A stretch of 32,306 bases of DNA from UBA4675 sp964601265 (lineage in GTDB: Bacteria; Bacillota; Clostridia; Christensenellales; Borkfalkiaceae), in the NCBI GenBank assembly GCA_964601265.1, contig CAZRMT010000008.1, positions 1-32,306 of the forward strand. Reading direction: 5' to 3'. A program made the position numbers and the translations under genes. The first letter of the stretch is position 1. Every line of letters starts with the position of its first letter. Shown piece by piece: positions 16,132 to 23,764 of the stretch. The notes below the pieces were generated by a model that made no database searches, was not told where the DNA came from, and saw nothing but the letters and a program-made list of their open reading frames with translations.

Positions 16132-16160
16132 ATTATAGCACTACATATTTCGTTTGTCAA
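16132..16160 (-). promoter_or_regulatory. Promoter of the Ile T-box gene
   Basis: TTGACA (16155-16160) and TATAAT (16132-16137) are both consensus with a 17-base spacer, and TG two bases before the -10 adds an extended element. The T-box leader starts just downstream. Confidence 0.88.
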
Positions 16161-16225
16161 ACGATTTTTTTAGTTTTTTTTGCAAAAAATCGACAAACTT
16201 TTATGTTTTTTTAAAAAATACAACG

Positions 16226-17917
16226 TTACTTAACATCAATGGAAACGGTTGCTGTTTTATTTCTGTATTTAACTATAATTTCCGTATCAGATGTATTCAG
16301 CCTACGAAGAACATTTATAGTGTAATACTCAACATTTTTTTCGCTTCCGTCGTTAAAAAACGCTTTAACGACCATATTACCATAATCGAAATATTCACCT
16401 ACCGCATATTGAGTTTTTGCATTGATTACTTCTATTCTTTCCAATTGCGGTTCTTTTTCCTCGTAAAAATGATTTACGCTTTCATAGTCGTTAAATAATC
16501 CGTTAACAACTTCTTGAATTGTTTCTCTTACGCCATTGCTTGGTCCGAGCGTACTACCGTAAGTTAAACCGTAGGGTACAAATTTATTTCCTGAAACGTC
16601 TTTCCCCGTAATGGTTTTATAAATCTCGAGTCCAAGCATATATCTTCCGCTTTCGTTAGCGTGACCTATATTATCACGGAAAAAACTAGTACTTGCAACG
16701 GAGTTATCGCAAATAGCTGTTTGATTCACACGATAAAACCCCTCTGCAGACGGAACAACAAATCTTATCCCGTTATCGTTTCTTAAATTATTAAAAGTCG
16801 AAACGATAGCTTCATACATTTTTTGCGAACTGTCATCATATTTTAAAAGCCTACCATTTCCGGTACCCTGATAACATTCGGGCATTGCCCAAGACTCAAA
16901 CAGCCCTATTTCGACTGCAGGCAACTTATTTTCGATTAAAGCAATCAATTTCGGCAGATATGGATAAAAAGTACTTTCTAAACCTTGTTCTCCGTTACCT
17001 GTTTGAATAGTTATATAATCCCATTCTTCGTCGTATAAAACATCGTAAAAATCCACACCGCTCCTATCGGTTCCTCCGTTTTTAAAATACGTATAAACCT
17101 TACTGCCTTTTTCGATAAATTCCCAGTGTTGACGAACGGTACAACCACCATAGTATAATACACCGCAAACCATATTTATTTCGTCTGCCCGTGCAATTTC
17201 ATGGGTATAAGTCATACAATCTTCCGCATAACTATTACCAATCATAAGCACTTTTACCGTTGGATTTTGTAACTGCTTGGCGTTGCTAGAAATCTTTATA
17301 TCCGAAATAGTCTGACTTGCCAAATATCCGCGAAAACCTATTTTCGTTCCCGTCTTATTTGTTGAAGCAACTTTTTTGGTTATAGAAGGAACACTAGCTC
17401 CGTCTAAATATACACAAATATCAGCGTCGTCTACTATTACTCTAACTTCAACGTTTTTATCAAACGATAAAGGAATTGTATTAGACACGGCTCCGCTATA
17501 CTTCCCGTCCGTGAATTCATATATATAAACCTTATAATATTGCTCGTTTGCTTTTTTATCAACGTTTACGTTCAGTGCGGTAATTCCGTCAACACTGTTA
17601 GAAGGTTTTTCAGCAAAAAAATATAATCCGCCGTTAACAGCTCCGTTTTCGGTGGTAGGAGCAATCACAAAACTTATATCGAAAGTTCTGCCTTCCGTCG
17701 TTTTATATATTGCCTTTTGTTCCACGTTTGATGAAGTTGTAAGAACACCGTTTTCATACGTCATAGATTCGTTTGACGAACTATAAAAATCAAATTCTTC
17801 TTCGTTTTCGGAAGCGCTCACCATTTTCGTAGAAATAAACGACGACAAAAACAAACTAGCCCCCAATAAAAAAATTGTACTTAATACCAATAAAATAGAA
17901 AACATTTTTTTTATCAT
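16226..17917 (-). CDS. Secreted DUF4886 (SGNH-hydrolase-like) protein with Ig-like C-terminus
   Basis: This 563-residue protein begins with a signal peptide (MIKK, hydrophobic core, cleavage near VSAS). About 45-215 is a beta-rich module resembling the lectin-like modules of the other surface proteins here. About 218-475 is a DUF4886 domain: LMIGNSYAED holds the SGNH-type nucleophile serine, YYGGCTVRQHWE follows, and NIGHANESGRYM supplies the late histidine. About 490-563 looks like a bacterial Ig-like domain (YAVGEYFDYGNMVVKAFFNDGSE). It is probably an extracellular esterase on glycans. It has no membrane anchor of its own. It lies 5 bases after the InlB-like surface protein, so the two are made from one transcript and may act together. 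AGAGG about 9 bases before the ATG is a moderate ribosome site. Confidence 0.8.
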   Translation of the reverse strand: MIKKMFSILLVLSTIFLLGASLFLSSFISTKMVSASENEEEFDFYSSSNESMTYENGVLTTSSNVEQKAIYKTTEGRTFDISFVIAPTTENGAVNGGLYFFAEKPSNSVDGITALNVNVDKKANEQYYKVYIYEFTDGKYSGAVSNTIPLSFDKNVEVRVIVDDADICVYLDGASVPSITKKVASTNKTGTKIGFRGYLASQTISDIKISSNAKQLQNPTVKVLMIGNSYAEDCMTYTHEIARADEINMVCGVLYYGGCTVRQHWEFIEKGSKVYTYFKNGGTDRSGVDFYDVLYDEEWDYITIQTGNGEQGLESTFYPYLPKLIALIENKLPAVEIGLFESWAMPECYQGTGNGRLLKYDDSSQKMYEAIVSTFNNLRNDNGIRFVVPSAEGFYRVNQTAICDNSVASTSFFRDNIGHANESGRYMLGLEIYKTITGKDVSGNKFVPYGLTYGSTLGPSNGVRETIQEVVNGLFNDYESVNHFYEEKEPQLERIEVINAKTQYAVGEYFDYGNMVVKAFFNDGSEKNVEYYTINVLRRLNTSDTEIIVKYRNKTATVSIDVK

Positions 17918-17922
17918 TATAA

Positions 17923-20322
17923 CTAACCTCTCTTTTTAAAAATAAAGACGATACTAGCCATTACCATTATTACACCTAAAATCGCGCTAAAGTTACCTAT
18001 ATATCCACCACAACCTTTATTCGTACTTTTGTTAGAAGAATTTTCAGGTTTAGAAATATCGCCACTTAAAGAATCAGAAGTAACGCTTGACGTTTCCGTA
18101 ATACTACTAGACGTATCGAAAGAAGCACTATCAGACTTTTCTCCCGAAGAAGTTTCCTCTAATGAATATTTAGCGTAAAGCGTAATATTTTCCAACAAAT
18201 CTGCGTTTTCGCTCGAAAATTTGTCGTTACACCCTTTATCCAAATACCAACCCTCAAACAAGTATCCGACTTTCCATGCATCAACCAACTCGACATCTTT
18301 TAAAGGATTTTCAACATTATAATGTTCCGTAGGAATGTCTACAAATATTCCGCCGTTTAAATCGTAATCAATCTTATAATTTATTATGCTGAATTTTGCA
18401 AATAATTCAACGTCGCCATAGCTACCGGAAACCAAATAAGACACTTGGTTTTTATAATCGCTCGTTCTATACCAACCGTCAAACTTATATCCTTTTTTAC
18501 TTGTCGGTAAAATCGTTACACCGTCCGAAACAATAGTAAAAGTTAATTTATTCTCAGTAACAGTATCACCGCCGTTGTAATTATACGTTATCGTGTATTC
18601 TATTAACGAATATTTTGCATACATCGTGGTAGAAGCAGTAAATTTAGCGTCTGTCTCTAATCTATTTTCATAGTTTTCGTCGTAAAACAACCCTTCGAAG
18701 TTGTAACCTAACACATCGTGTATTTTAGAAGAAATTACGTCATTAGAAGTTCCTACTAAATCATCAACTTGTAAACCTTGTATGCTAGGTATTAAGCGAA
18801 TTCTAAATTTACCCGTTCCTGCATCGTAAAATGAAAGTATTTCGTCTGTTGTTAACCCGCCATTCGCTATAATCACGTCATCAAGAATATTTGTAGCAGT
18901 GTTTCTTTGTGCCCTCAACGAAAGAGGTTTTCTTATAAAAATTTCCCCTCCTTGCTTTTGAGCTACCTCAGAAAACAAATCAACCACGTTTTTTACTACC
19001 GCACTACTAGAATTAGACATATCATAGGTTTGTGTTAATACCCCGTCAACGTAAACTGTTATTTTAGTATTTGCTTTGTCAACGTTGACACTGACAAATT
19101 TCCAATTCGTTTTTAAAAGAGCATGAGCATTTGTATCCGGAAAAGCGTACGTTACGCTACTCCCGTTGCAATAATACAATCCGCCCAAACAAATATGCGC
19201 ACTTGCTCCGTTTGTTCCCTCAACCGTAAACAATTGTTCAAAATCATCGGTAACGTTTGGTCTCGAACTTTCATTACCTATATAGAACAATTCCGTTGTA
19301 GACTTATGAAAAAAATGAAACGAAATTCCTTTATCGGAAGAAACCAAACTAGTTGACGCTCCCGCTTTAATGGAAATATAAGAAGAATTATTGTTTATAC
19401 TTACGGCGGTTTTATGCTCTGAATCGTTAAAACTTGCAAACCCCACACCGTTTAACGACACCGTATACGAACTTTCAGATAAGTTTTTTACAGAAACCGG
19501 AAAATTCATCTTTTTCACCATTTCATTTTTCACATCCGTTAAACTCACAGTTTTAGCAAACACCTTAAAATCCGACAATATTATAGAGGCAGTATTTCTT
19601 CCCTCTTTAGACGAATGAACGGGCTTCCTTATATAAAAATCTCCACCATCTTCCGATAATTTTTTCTTAAATAAATCTATAACGTTTTCTATTACGGAAT
19701 AAGTCGAACTTGCAGACGTAAAACACTGAACTTGTTCACCGTTACTATAAATATAAATTGATTTATTTTCAAAATCAATTGTAATATAAACGGTTTTTTG
19801 CGTTTCTCCAAGTAAAGCGTGTGCACCCTCTCCTTTATTTGGAAAAGAATAAGTAACTTTTGTGCCGTTATAATAGTATAATCCTCCCATACATATGGAC
19901 GCAGAATTTCCATCTTCGTCTTGCACTGTTAAAAATTGTTCGAAGTCGTCAGTAACGTTTGGTTTTAAAGACTCATTGGAACTATAAAATTTTGAAGTCG
20001 TACTTTGCAACGAAAAAGAAAACGTAACGCCTGCCGTTTCCGTCGTAAAACTTTCACTTTTTTCGGCGGAAATTTTAAGATAAGAACTAACGTCGGAAAA
20101 ATTATATCCGTTTGTAAAAACTGAATTTTCAACTATTCCCTCTCCCGAAACCGATACGGAATACCCATCGTCAACCGAAAATTTGCCATCATTATACGTT
20201 AATTCGATTTTTGTATTACTCATCGCATTAACTGGTTCAGTATGCACAAAAATTGCCATAACACACAACAATAAAGACAACAATAAAATAATACCGTATC
20301 TTATATGCGACCATTGTTTCAT
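17923..20322 (-). CDS. Surface protein with duplicated LamG-like modules, InlB-like repeats and C-terminal anchor
   Basis: This 799-residue protein has a signal peptide (cleavage near VNA-M). Two homologous modules of about 220 residues follow (about 40-260 and 270-500). Each contains 'PNVTDDFEQ(F/L)(L/F)TV', 'GGLYY.NG..VTY.FP' and 'F.IRKP...R.TA..IL.D', so they arose by duplication; the fold is probably LamG/concanavalin-like. About 525-730 holds three InlB B-repeat-like units (Flg_new type), each ending in a pattern like GYKFDGWY...LFAKF or GYLFEGWY...TLYAKY. A Ser-rich segment leads to GCGGYIG, a hydrophobic helix and FKKRG. GGAGG lies 7 bases before the ATG. It probably displays binding modules on the cell surface. 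The promoter region is shared with the divergent AraC regulator. Confidence 0.82.
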   Translation of the reverse strand: MKQWSHIRYGIILLLSLLLCVMAIFVHTEPVNAMSNTKIELTYNDGKFSVDDGYSVSVSGEGIVENSVFTNGYNFSDVSSYLKISAEKSESFTTETAGVTFSFSLQSTTSKFYSSNESLKPNVTDDFEQFLTVQDEDGNSASICMGGLYYYNGTKVTYSFPNKGEGAHALLGETQKTVYITIDFENKSIYIYSNGEQVQCFTSASSTYSVIENVIDLFKKKLSEDGGDFYIRKPVHSSKEGRNTASIILSDFKVFAKTVSLTDVKNEMVKKMNFPVSVKNLSESSYTVSLNGVGFASFNDSEHKTAVSINNNSSYISIKAGASTSLVSSDKGISFHFFHKSTTELFYIGNESSRPNVTDDFEQLFTVEGTNGASAHICLGGLYYCNGSSVTYAFPDTNAHALLKTNWKFVSVNVDKANTKITVYVDGVLTQTYDMSNSSSAVVKNVVDLFSEVAQKQGGEIFIRKPLSLRAQRNTATNILDDVIIANGGLTTDEILSFYDAGTGKFRIRLIPSIQGLQVDDLVGTSNDVISSKIHDVLGYNFEGLFYDENYENRLETDAKFTASTTMYAKYSLIEYTITYNYNGGDTVTENKLTFTIVSDGVTILPTSKKGYKFDGWYRTSDYKNQVSYLVSGSYGDVELFAKFSIINYKIDYDLNGGIFVDIPTEHYNVENPLKDVELVDAWKVGYLFEGWYLDKGCNDKFSSENADLLENITLYAKYSLEETSSGEKSDSASFDTSSSITETSSVTSDSLSGDISKPENSSNKSTNKGCGGYIGNFSAILGVIMVMASIVFIFKKRG

Positions 20323-20339
20323 ATAAAACCTCCATTATC

Positions 20340-20369
20340 TTGACAAAAAGTCTTATTTGAGATTATAAT
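20340..20369 (+). promoter_or_regulatory. Promoter of the AraC-type regulator, overlapping the divergent promoter
   Basis: TTGACA (20340-20345) and TATAAT (20364-20369) are separated by 18 bases on the plus strand. The same ATTATAAT block read on the minus strand gives TATAAT (20362-20367) for the surface-protein operon, which lacks a good -35. Confidence 0.75.
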
Positions 20370-20372
20370 ATC

Positions 20373-20394
20373 ATTGAAAATCAAATTATTCAAT
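20373..20394. promoter_or_regulatory. Candidate operator: inverted repeat ATTGAA-N10-TTCAAT
   Basis: Perfect 6-base arms (20373-20378 and 20389-20394) lie where the -35 region of the leftward operon promoter would be, and just past the start point of the rightward regulator gene. That position fits an activator site for the operon with autorepression of the regulator. No binding evidence exists beyond symmetry and placement. Confidence 0.35.
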
Positions 20395-20443
20395 ACAATA
20401 AATTTTCAAAACAATTACTAAAAATTGCCATTTAAGGTGGATT

Positions 20444-21307
20444 ATGCAATCATATAATTTTACAGCTTTATTTAATCATCCAAAACCATATTCCGACAAA
20501 ATTTTACATAGAAGCATCGACACTTCCTTGCCTAAATCGACATATCAATTTTTAGATGTTGGATACGAACACAATGGTCCAGACTATTATCACGAGAGGG
20601 AATACGGAACAACGTATTTACTTGCTTACACTGTAAGCGGACAAGCGCAATTAACGTACAACGATAAGAAATTTACAATTCTACCGGGGAGCCTTACGTT
20701 TATTTACCTGAAAGACAAAAGTCTTATAAAAACCATGCATAGTAATTGGGAAATATATTTTATACACGTTTTTGGTTCCGATATAGACGATATATATCGC
20801 CACGCAACACAAAACGAAAATTACGTTACTAATAATTTTAATTCATCGAATTTTATAAAATGTATTGAAGAAATCTATAATTCCTCCACCCCAAACTACG
20901 ACGCATATTTTATTTCCGCTAAAATTTATTCACTTTTAATGGACGTACTCAAACAAAATTTGTCATTATCTTCTTCAACAACAATAAACAAAATCGTAAC
21001 ATATATCAATCGCAACTACGAAAACGATATTTCAGTTGAAAGCATTTGTGAAATTTTTTACATTTCAAAATATTATTTTATAAGAAAATTTCACACAGAA
21101 ATGAAACTAACCCCAAAACAATACTTAACCTCGATACGATTAAACAAGGCTCAACTTTTACTCGTTCAAACAAATAAATCATTAAACGAAATCGCTCGAC
21201 TTTGCGGATTTAAAACGGAAAGAAACCTAATATATTCTTTTCATAAATATTTAAACACCACACCTGATTATTTTAGAAAAAATAAATATAATCTTCTTAA
21301 AAATTAA
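20444..21307 (+). CDS. AraC-family transcriptional regulator
   Basis: This 287-residue protein has an N-terminal cupin-like sensing domain (about 40-115: YHEREYGTTYLLAYTVSGQAQLTYNDKKFTI with a following PGSL turn) and a C-terminal double helix-turn-helix (about 185-282). The second HTH carries SLNEIARLCGFKTERNLIYSFHKYLNTTPDYFRKN, close to the AraC signature. AAGGTGG lies just before the ATG. It is transcribed divergently from the two-gene surface-protein operon and shares its promoter region, so that operon is its likely target, probably in response to a sugar or glycan fragment. The family usually binds a small ligand through the cupin; which one cannot be read here. Confidence 0.9.
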   Translation: MQSYNFTALFNHPKPYSDKILHRSIDTSLPKSTYQFLDVGYEHNGPDYYHEREYGTTYLLAYTVSGQAQLTYNDKKFTILPGSLTFIYLKDKSLIKTMHSNWEIYFIHVFGSDIDDIYRHATQNENYVTNNFNSSNFIKCIEEIYNSSTPNYDAYFISAKIYSLLMDVLKQNLSLSSSTTINKIVTYINRNYENDISVESICEIFYISKYYFIRKFHTEMKLTPKQYLTSIRLNKAQLLLVQTNKSLNEIARLCGFKTERNLIYSFHKYLNTTPDYFRKNKYNLLKN

Positions 21308-21335
21308 CATTTCAAAAAACACTTTTATAAAAAAC

Positions 21336-21366
21336 ATACCGAAAAGCCTTTTAAACTTTTCGGTAT
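21336..21366. terminator. Bidirectional hairpin between convergent genes
   Basis: ATACCGAAAAG and CTTTTCGGTAT form an 11-bp stem about 30 bases after the AraC stop and about 75 bases past the end of the convergent YolD-like gene. Flanking T or A tracts are weak. Confidence 0.55.
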
Positions 21367-21442
21367 AATTAAATGATTTAATAAAGTAAAAAACGACATC
21401 AAAAAGAAACAAATTCAACTTTAAAAAATTTAAGAGTATGAT

Positions 21443-21748
21443 TTACTCGTTTATATCCCATATCTCCGAAAAAAATATTTTTTCTTCATTAACAACTAGA
21501 TATTTATAAAAGTAATTTACTTTTACCATTCCCGATAAAGTTACGTATTCGCCGTTTTTATAATATTTTATTCTTGCAAAACAACCGTTTATTTCTTTGA
21601 TCTTTTCGTTTAATTTTTCCGCATCTGACTCGGATAAATCTTTTTTTTCACATTTGGAATACTCTTTTTCCCTTTTTTCAAGTTCCTCTTTAAGTCCTTT
21701 TAATGCGTCAAACGGAAGAAATTGTTTTGCTCTGTCTGCCCTATTCAC
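21443..21748 (-). CDS. YolD-like protein
   Basis: This 101-residue protein matches the YolD-like family: RAKQFLPFDALKGLKEEL near the N-terminus, an acidic-basic helix, then a small beta domain with GEYVTLSGMVKVNYF. YolD proteins are found next to Y-family polymerases in Bacillota and probably bind or modulate the polymerase. The ATG overlaps the polymerase stop by 8 bases, so the two are translationally coupled, and the start lies within the polymerase reading frame. It is the last gene of the repressor-polymerase-YolD unit. The specific biochemical role is not established. Confidence 0.85.
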   Translation of the reverse strand: MNRADRAKQFLPFDALKGLKEELEKREKEYSKCEKKDLSESDAEKLNEKIKEINGCFARIKYYKNGEYVTLSGMVKVNYFYKYLVVNEEKIFFSEIWDINE

Positions 21749-22997
21749 CGTTATGTCCGCCTATTAGTTTATTCCTTATTTTCATAGTGGCTCCCTCTTG
21801 ATAATCTATCCCTTTTAACACCGAGTTTTTTCCGTATTTTTTCTTAATTTTTAGCACTGCAAACTCCGAATCTTTTTCCTTTTTGATTTTATCGTAGTCG
21901 GCAAACAAATCGTACCCCTCGCACGATTTATCCGCAACGTTAAAGCTTACCCCAAGCTTTCTTATTAAATACCCTCTTTGGGAATATTTCTTGAATTTTT
22001 CCAACATTTGAGGCAATATTAACGAAAACAAGTTTGTGGCGTCTAACAATTTTACCGTTTCGCCGTCGGCAGGATAAATATCTTTTGAGTACCCGATAAA
22101 AAAATTTCCGCTTTTTGCAATCAAGTTGCGTGACATCATTTCGTAACACGCATTTTGAATCATCTCTTCAAACACGAGTTTTGCCTTTTCAAAAGGATAA
22201 TCTTCAAACAAAATTTGCGAAAAAGACACCGACTTACTTTTACTTTTATACGCTTTAATATCAGCCATGGTGCAACTTTCTTTTCCGTAGGCGTGGTCTA
22301 TCAATAGTTCCGCGTTTATTCCGAATTCTTTATATAAAAGCTTTTCGCTTAACTCTGTAACGCCTTTCATAGTGCTCACGCCGTACTTTTCTAATCTTTT
22401 AACCGTTCCGACGGACACTTGCCAAAAGTCCGTTAACGGAATATGCTCCCAAAGCGTTTCTCGATAAAGTTCTTCGTTTAGAAAACCTATATGGTCGGGT
22501 ACCTTTTTAGCCGTTATATCAAGCGCTATTTTTGCCAGGTACATATTAGTCCCTATTCCGCACGTGGCGGGAATCCCCTTTGTTTTTGCGATTTCGTCTA
22601 TTAGTTTAACCGCAAAGCGTTTAGGCGTTAAGTTGTATATTTTTAAGTATTGCGTAACGTCAAGAAAGGATTCGTCTATAGAATACACGTGTATATCGTC
22701 TTTTGAAATATATTTTAGGTAAATCGCATAAATATCTGCCGTATATTCTATATACTTTTTCATTCTTGGTTTTGCAATTATATATTTTACGTTATCCGGA
22801 ATTTCAAAAAGTCTGCATCGGTTTTTTATTCCGAGAGCTTTCATTGAGGGTGAAACAGCCAAGCATATCGCACCTTTTCCCCTAGTTTCGTCGGCAACTA
22901 CGAGATTGGTTTCAAACGGGTTTAATCCCCGTTCGGCACACTCTACGGAGGCAAAAAAAGATTTCATATCTATGCAAAAATAAATTTTATCTTCCAT
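21741..22997 (-). CDS. Y-family DNA polymerase (UmuC/DinB-like)
   Basis: This 418-residue polymerase copies damaged templates. Catalytic motifs are CIDMKSFFASVE (Asp of metal site A) near residue 8 and YSIDESFLD near residue 108, with the thumb helix-hairpin-helix region around GTVKRLEKYGVSTMKGV and a little-finger domain after about 240. A possible beta-clamp-binding segment near the C-terminus is GYDLF, degenerate. The open frame extends 45 codons upstream into the LexA-like gene; the ATG at 22997 begins the conserved MEDKIYFCIDMKSFFA and follows GGAG by about 11 bases, so it is chosen. It lies 4 bases after the LexA/UmuD-like gene and overlaps YolD. The set resembles the plasmid- and phage-type UvrX/UmuC polymerases of Gram-positive bacteria. 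Confidence 0.9.
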   Translation of the reverse strand: MEDKIYFCIDMKSFFASVECAERGLNPFETNLVVADETRGKGAICLAVSPSMKALGIKNRCRLFEIPDNVKYIIAKPRMKKYIEYTADIYAIYLKYISKDDIHVYSIDESFLDVTQYLKIYNLTPKRFAVKLIDEIAKTKGIPATCGIGTNMYLAKIALDITAKKVPDHIGFLNEELYRETLWEHIPLTDFWQVSVGTVKRLEKYGVSTMKGVTELSEKLLYKEFGINAELLIDHAYGKESCTMADIKAYKSKSKSVSFSQILFEDYPFEKAKLVFEEMIQNACYEMMSRNLIAKSGNFFIGYSKDIYPADGETVKLLDATNLFSLILPQMLEKFKKYSQRGYLIRKLGVSFNVADKSCEGYDLFADYDKIKKEKDSEFAVLKIKKKYGKNSVLKGIDYQEGATMKIRNKLIGGHNGE

Positions 22998-23001
22998 AAT
23001 C

Positions 23002-23646
23002 TTAAAACTCCGTTTTTGTGGGAGAATGAATAACGTAATCGACAACCCCGCAAATTTCCCACTCTCCTTCGGGATAAATATTTTCGTAAATTCTATTGCC
23101 GTTTTCGTCAAGTTCGTCGTTGGCGGGCGCAAGATAAGGCGGTTTACCCGCCATAAAAACTTTCGCGGTTGCCTCTCCGCCGTTTACTCTGGCTATTACC
23201 GTTTGCCCGTTTTCGGCTTGATTTTGAATTTTTACAACCATTAAATCACCGTCGAAAATACCGCGTTTTATCATACTGCGTCCGCTAGCTTTTAAAATAA
23301 ACCGTTCGCTTTTACCGAAAATTTCAACGGGTAAAGCCATAGTGGAAATTATATTTTCTATGGCGTCAACGGGGGTTCCGCAAGGACAAGTTCCCACTAA
23401 CGGAACGCTTACCGTTTCGCCGAAAACATACCTTTCGTCGGTATAAATTTTTTCTTTATACCCTTTTCCGCTCTTTAGCAAACCTCTTTTAATTAGCTCT
23501 TTAACGTTGTTTGAAACGGTACACAAAGAGGGCACTGAGCAACCGTGCATAATTTCTCTATACGTAGGAGAACGACCGTTATTCTTTTGGTACGTAATTA
23601 TAAAAGATAAAATAAAATTTAATTTGTCTTCGTTAAACTTTTTCAT
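23002..23646 (-). CDS. LexA/UmuD-like self-cleaving repressor
   Basis: This 214-residue protein has a LexA-type winged helix (about 1-75, with GRSPTYREIMHGCSVPS) and an S24 peptidase domain (about 80-214). The cleavage site is Cys89-Gly90 in VPLVGTCPCGTP, where classical LexA has Ala-Gly; Cys-Gly is the UmuD form. Ser124 in SGRSM and Lys162 in EATAKVF form the Ser-Lys dyad, spaced as in LexA. The ATG at 23646 is preferred over the TTG at 23658. It is the first gene of a unit with the polymerase and YolD. It probably represses that unit through the palindrome at 23662-23676 until RecA filaments trigger self-cleavage. It may be the genome's LexA or an extra copy; the window does not tell. Confidence 0.87.
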   Translation of the reverse strand: MKKFNEDKLNFILSFIITYQKNNGRSPTYREIMHGCSVPSLCTVSNNVKELIKRGLLKSGKGYKEKIYTDERYVFGETVSVPLVGTCPCGTPVDAIENIISTMALPVEIFGKSERFILKASGRSMIKRGIFDGDLMVVKIQNQAENGQTVIARVNGGEATAKVFMAGKPPYLAPANDELDENGNRIYENIYPEGEWEICGVVDYVIHSPTKTEF

Positions 23647-23661
23647 ATTTTTCCACAAAAC

Positions 23662-23676
23662 AGAACTTTTAGTTCT
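23662..23676. promoter_or_regulatory. Candidate SOS operator AGAACT-TTT-AGTTCT
   Basis: A perfect inverted repeat with 6-base arms lies between the -10 box and the start codon of the LexA-like gene. The GAAC...GTTC half-sites match Gram-positive LexA boxes, but the spacing between them is 5 bases instead of the usual 4. Confidence 0.6.
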
Positions 23677-23679
23677 TTT

Positions 23680-23709
23680 ATTCTAACATAAAAAAATAGA
23701 CCGTGTCAA
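23680..23709 (-). promoter_or_regulatory. Promoter of the LexA-like/polymerase unit
   Basis: TTGACA (23704-23709) and TAGAAT (23680-23685) are 18 bases apart on the minus strand. The -35 box lies in the loop of the terminator of the upstream gene, so terminator and promoter overlap. Confidence 0.7.
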
Positions 23710-23723
23710 TAACACAGCCTATT
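23688..23723 (-). terminator. Terminator of the leucine-rich-repeat lipoprotein gene
   Basis: AATAGGCTGTG pairs with CACGGTCTATT over 11 positions (two G-U pairs), then seven T follow on the minus strand. It lies about 40 bases after the stop at 23765. Confidence 0.8.
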
Positions 23724-23764
23724 CTTATACTTGGTAACTTTTGTAAATTTTAAGTCGTTAAATT

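Noticed and set aside
16140..16225. Terminator after the DUF4886 gene
   Set aside because: Runs of A and T can pair, but there is no GC-containing stem with a T tract that I could support.
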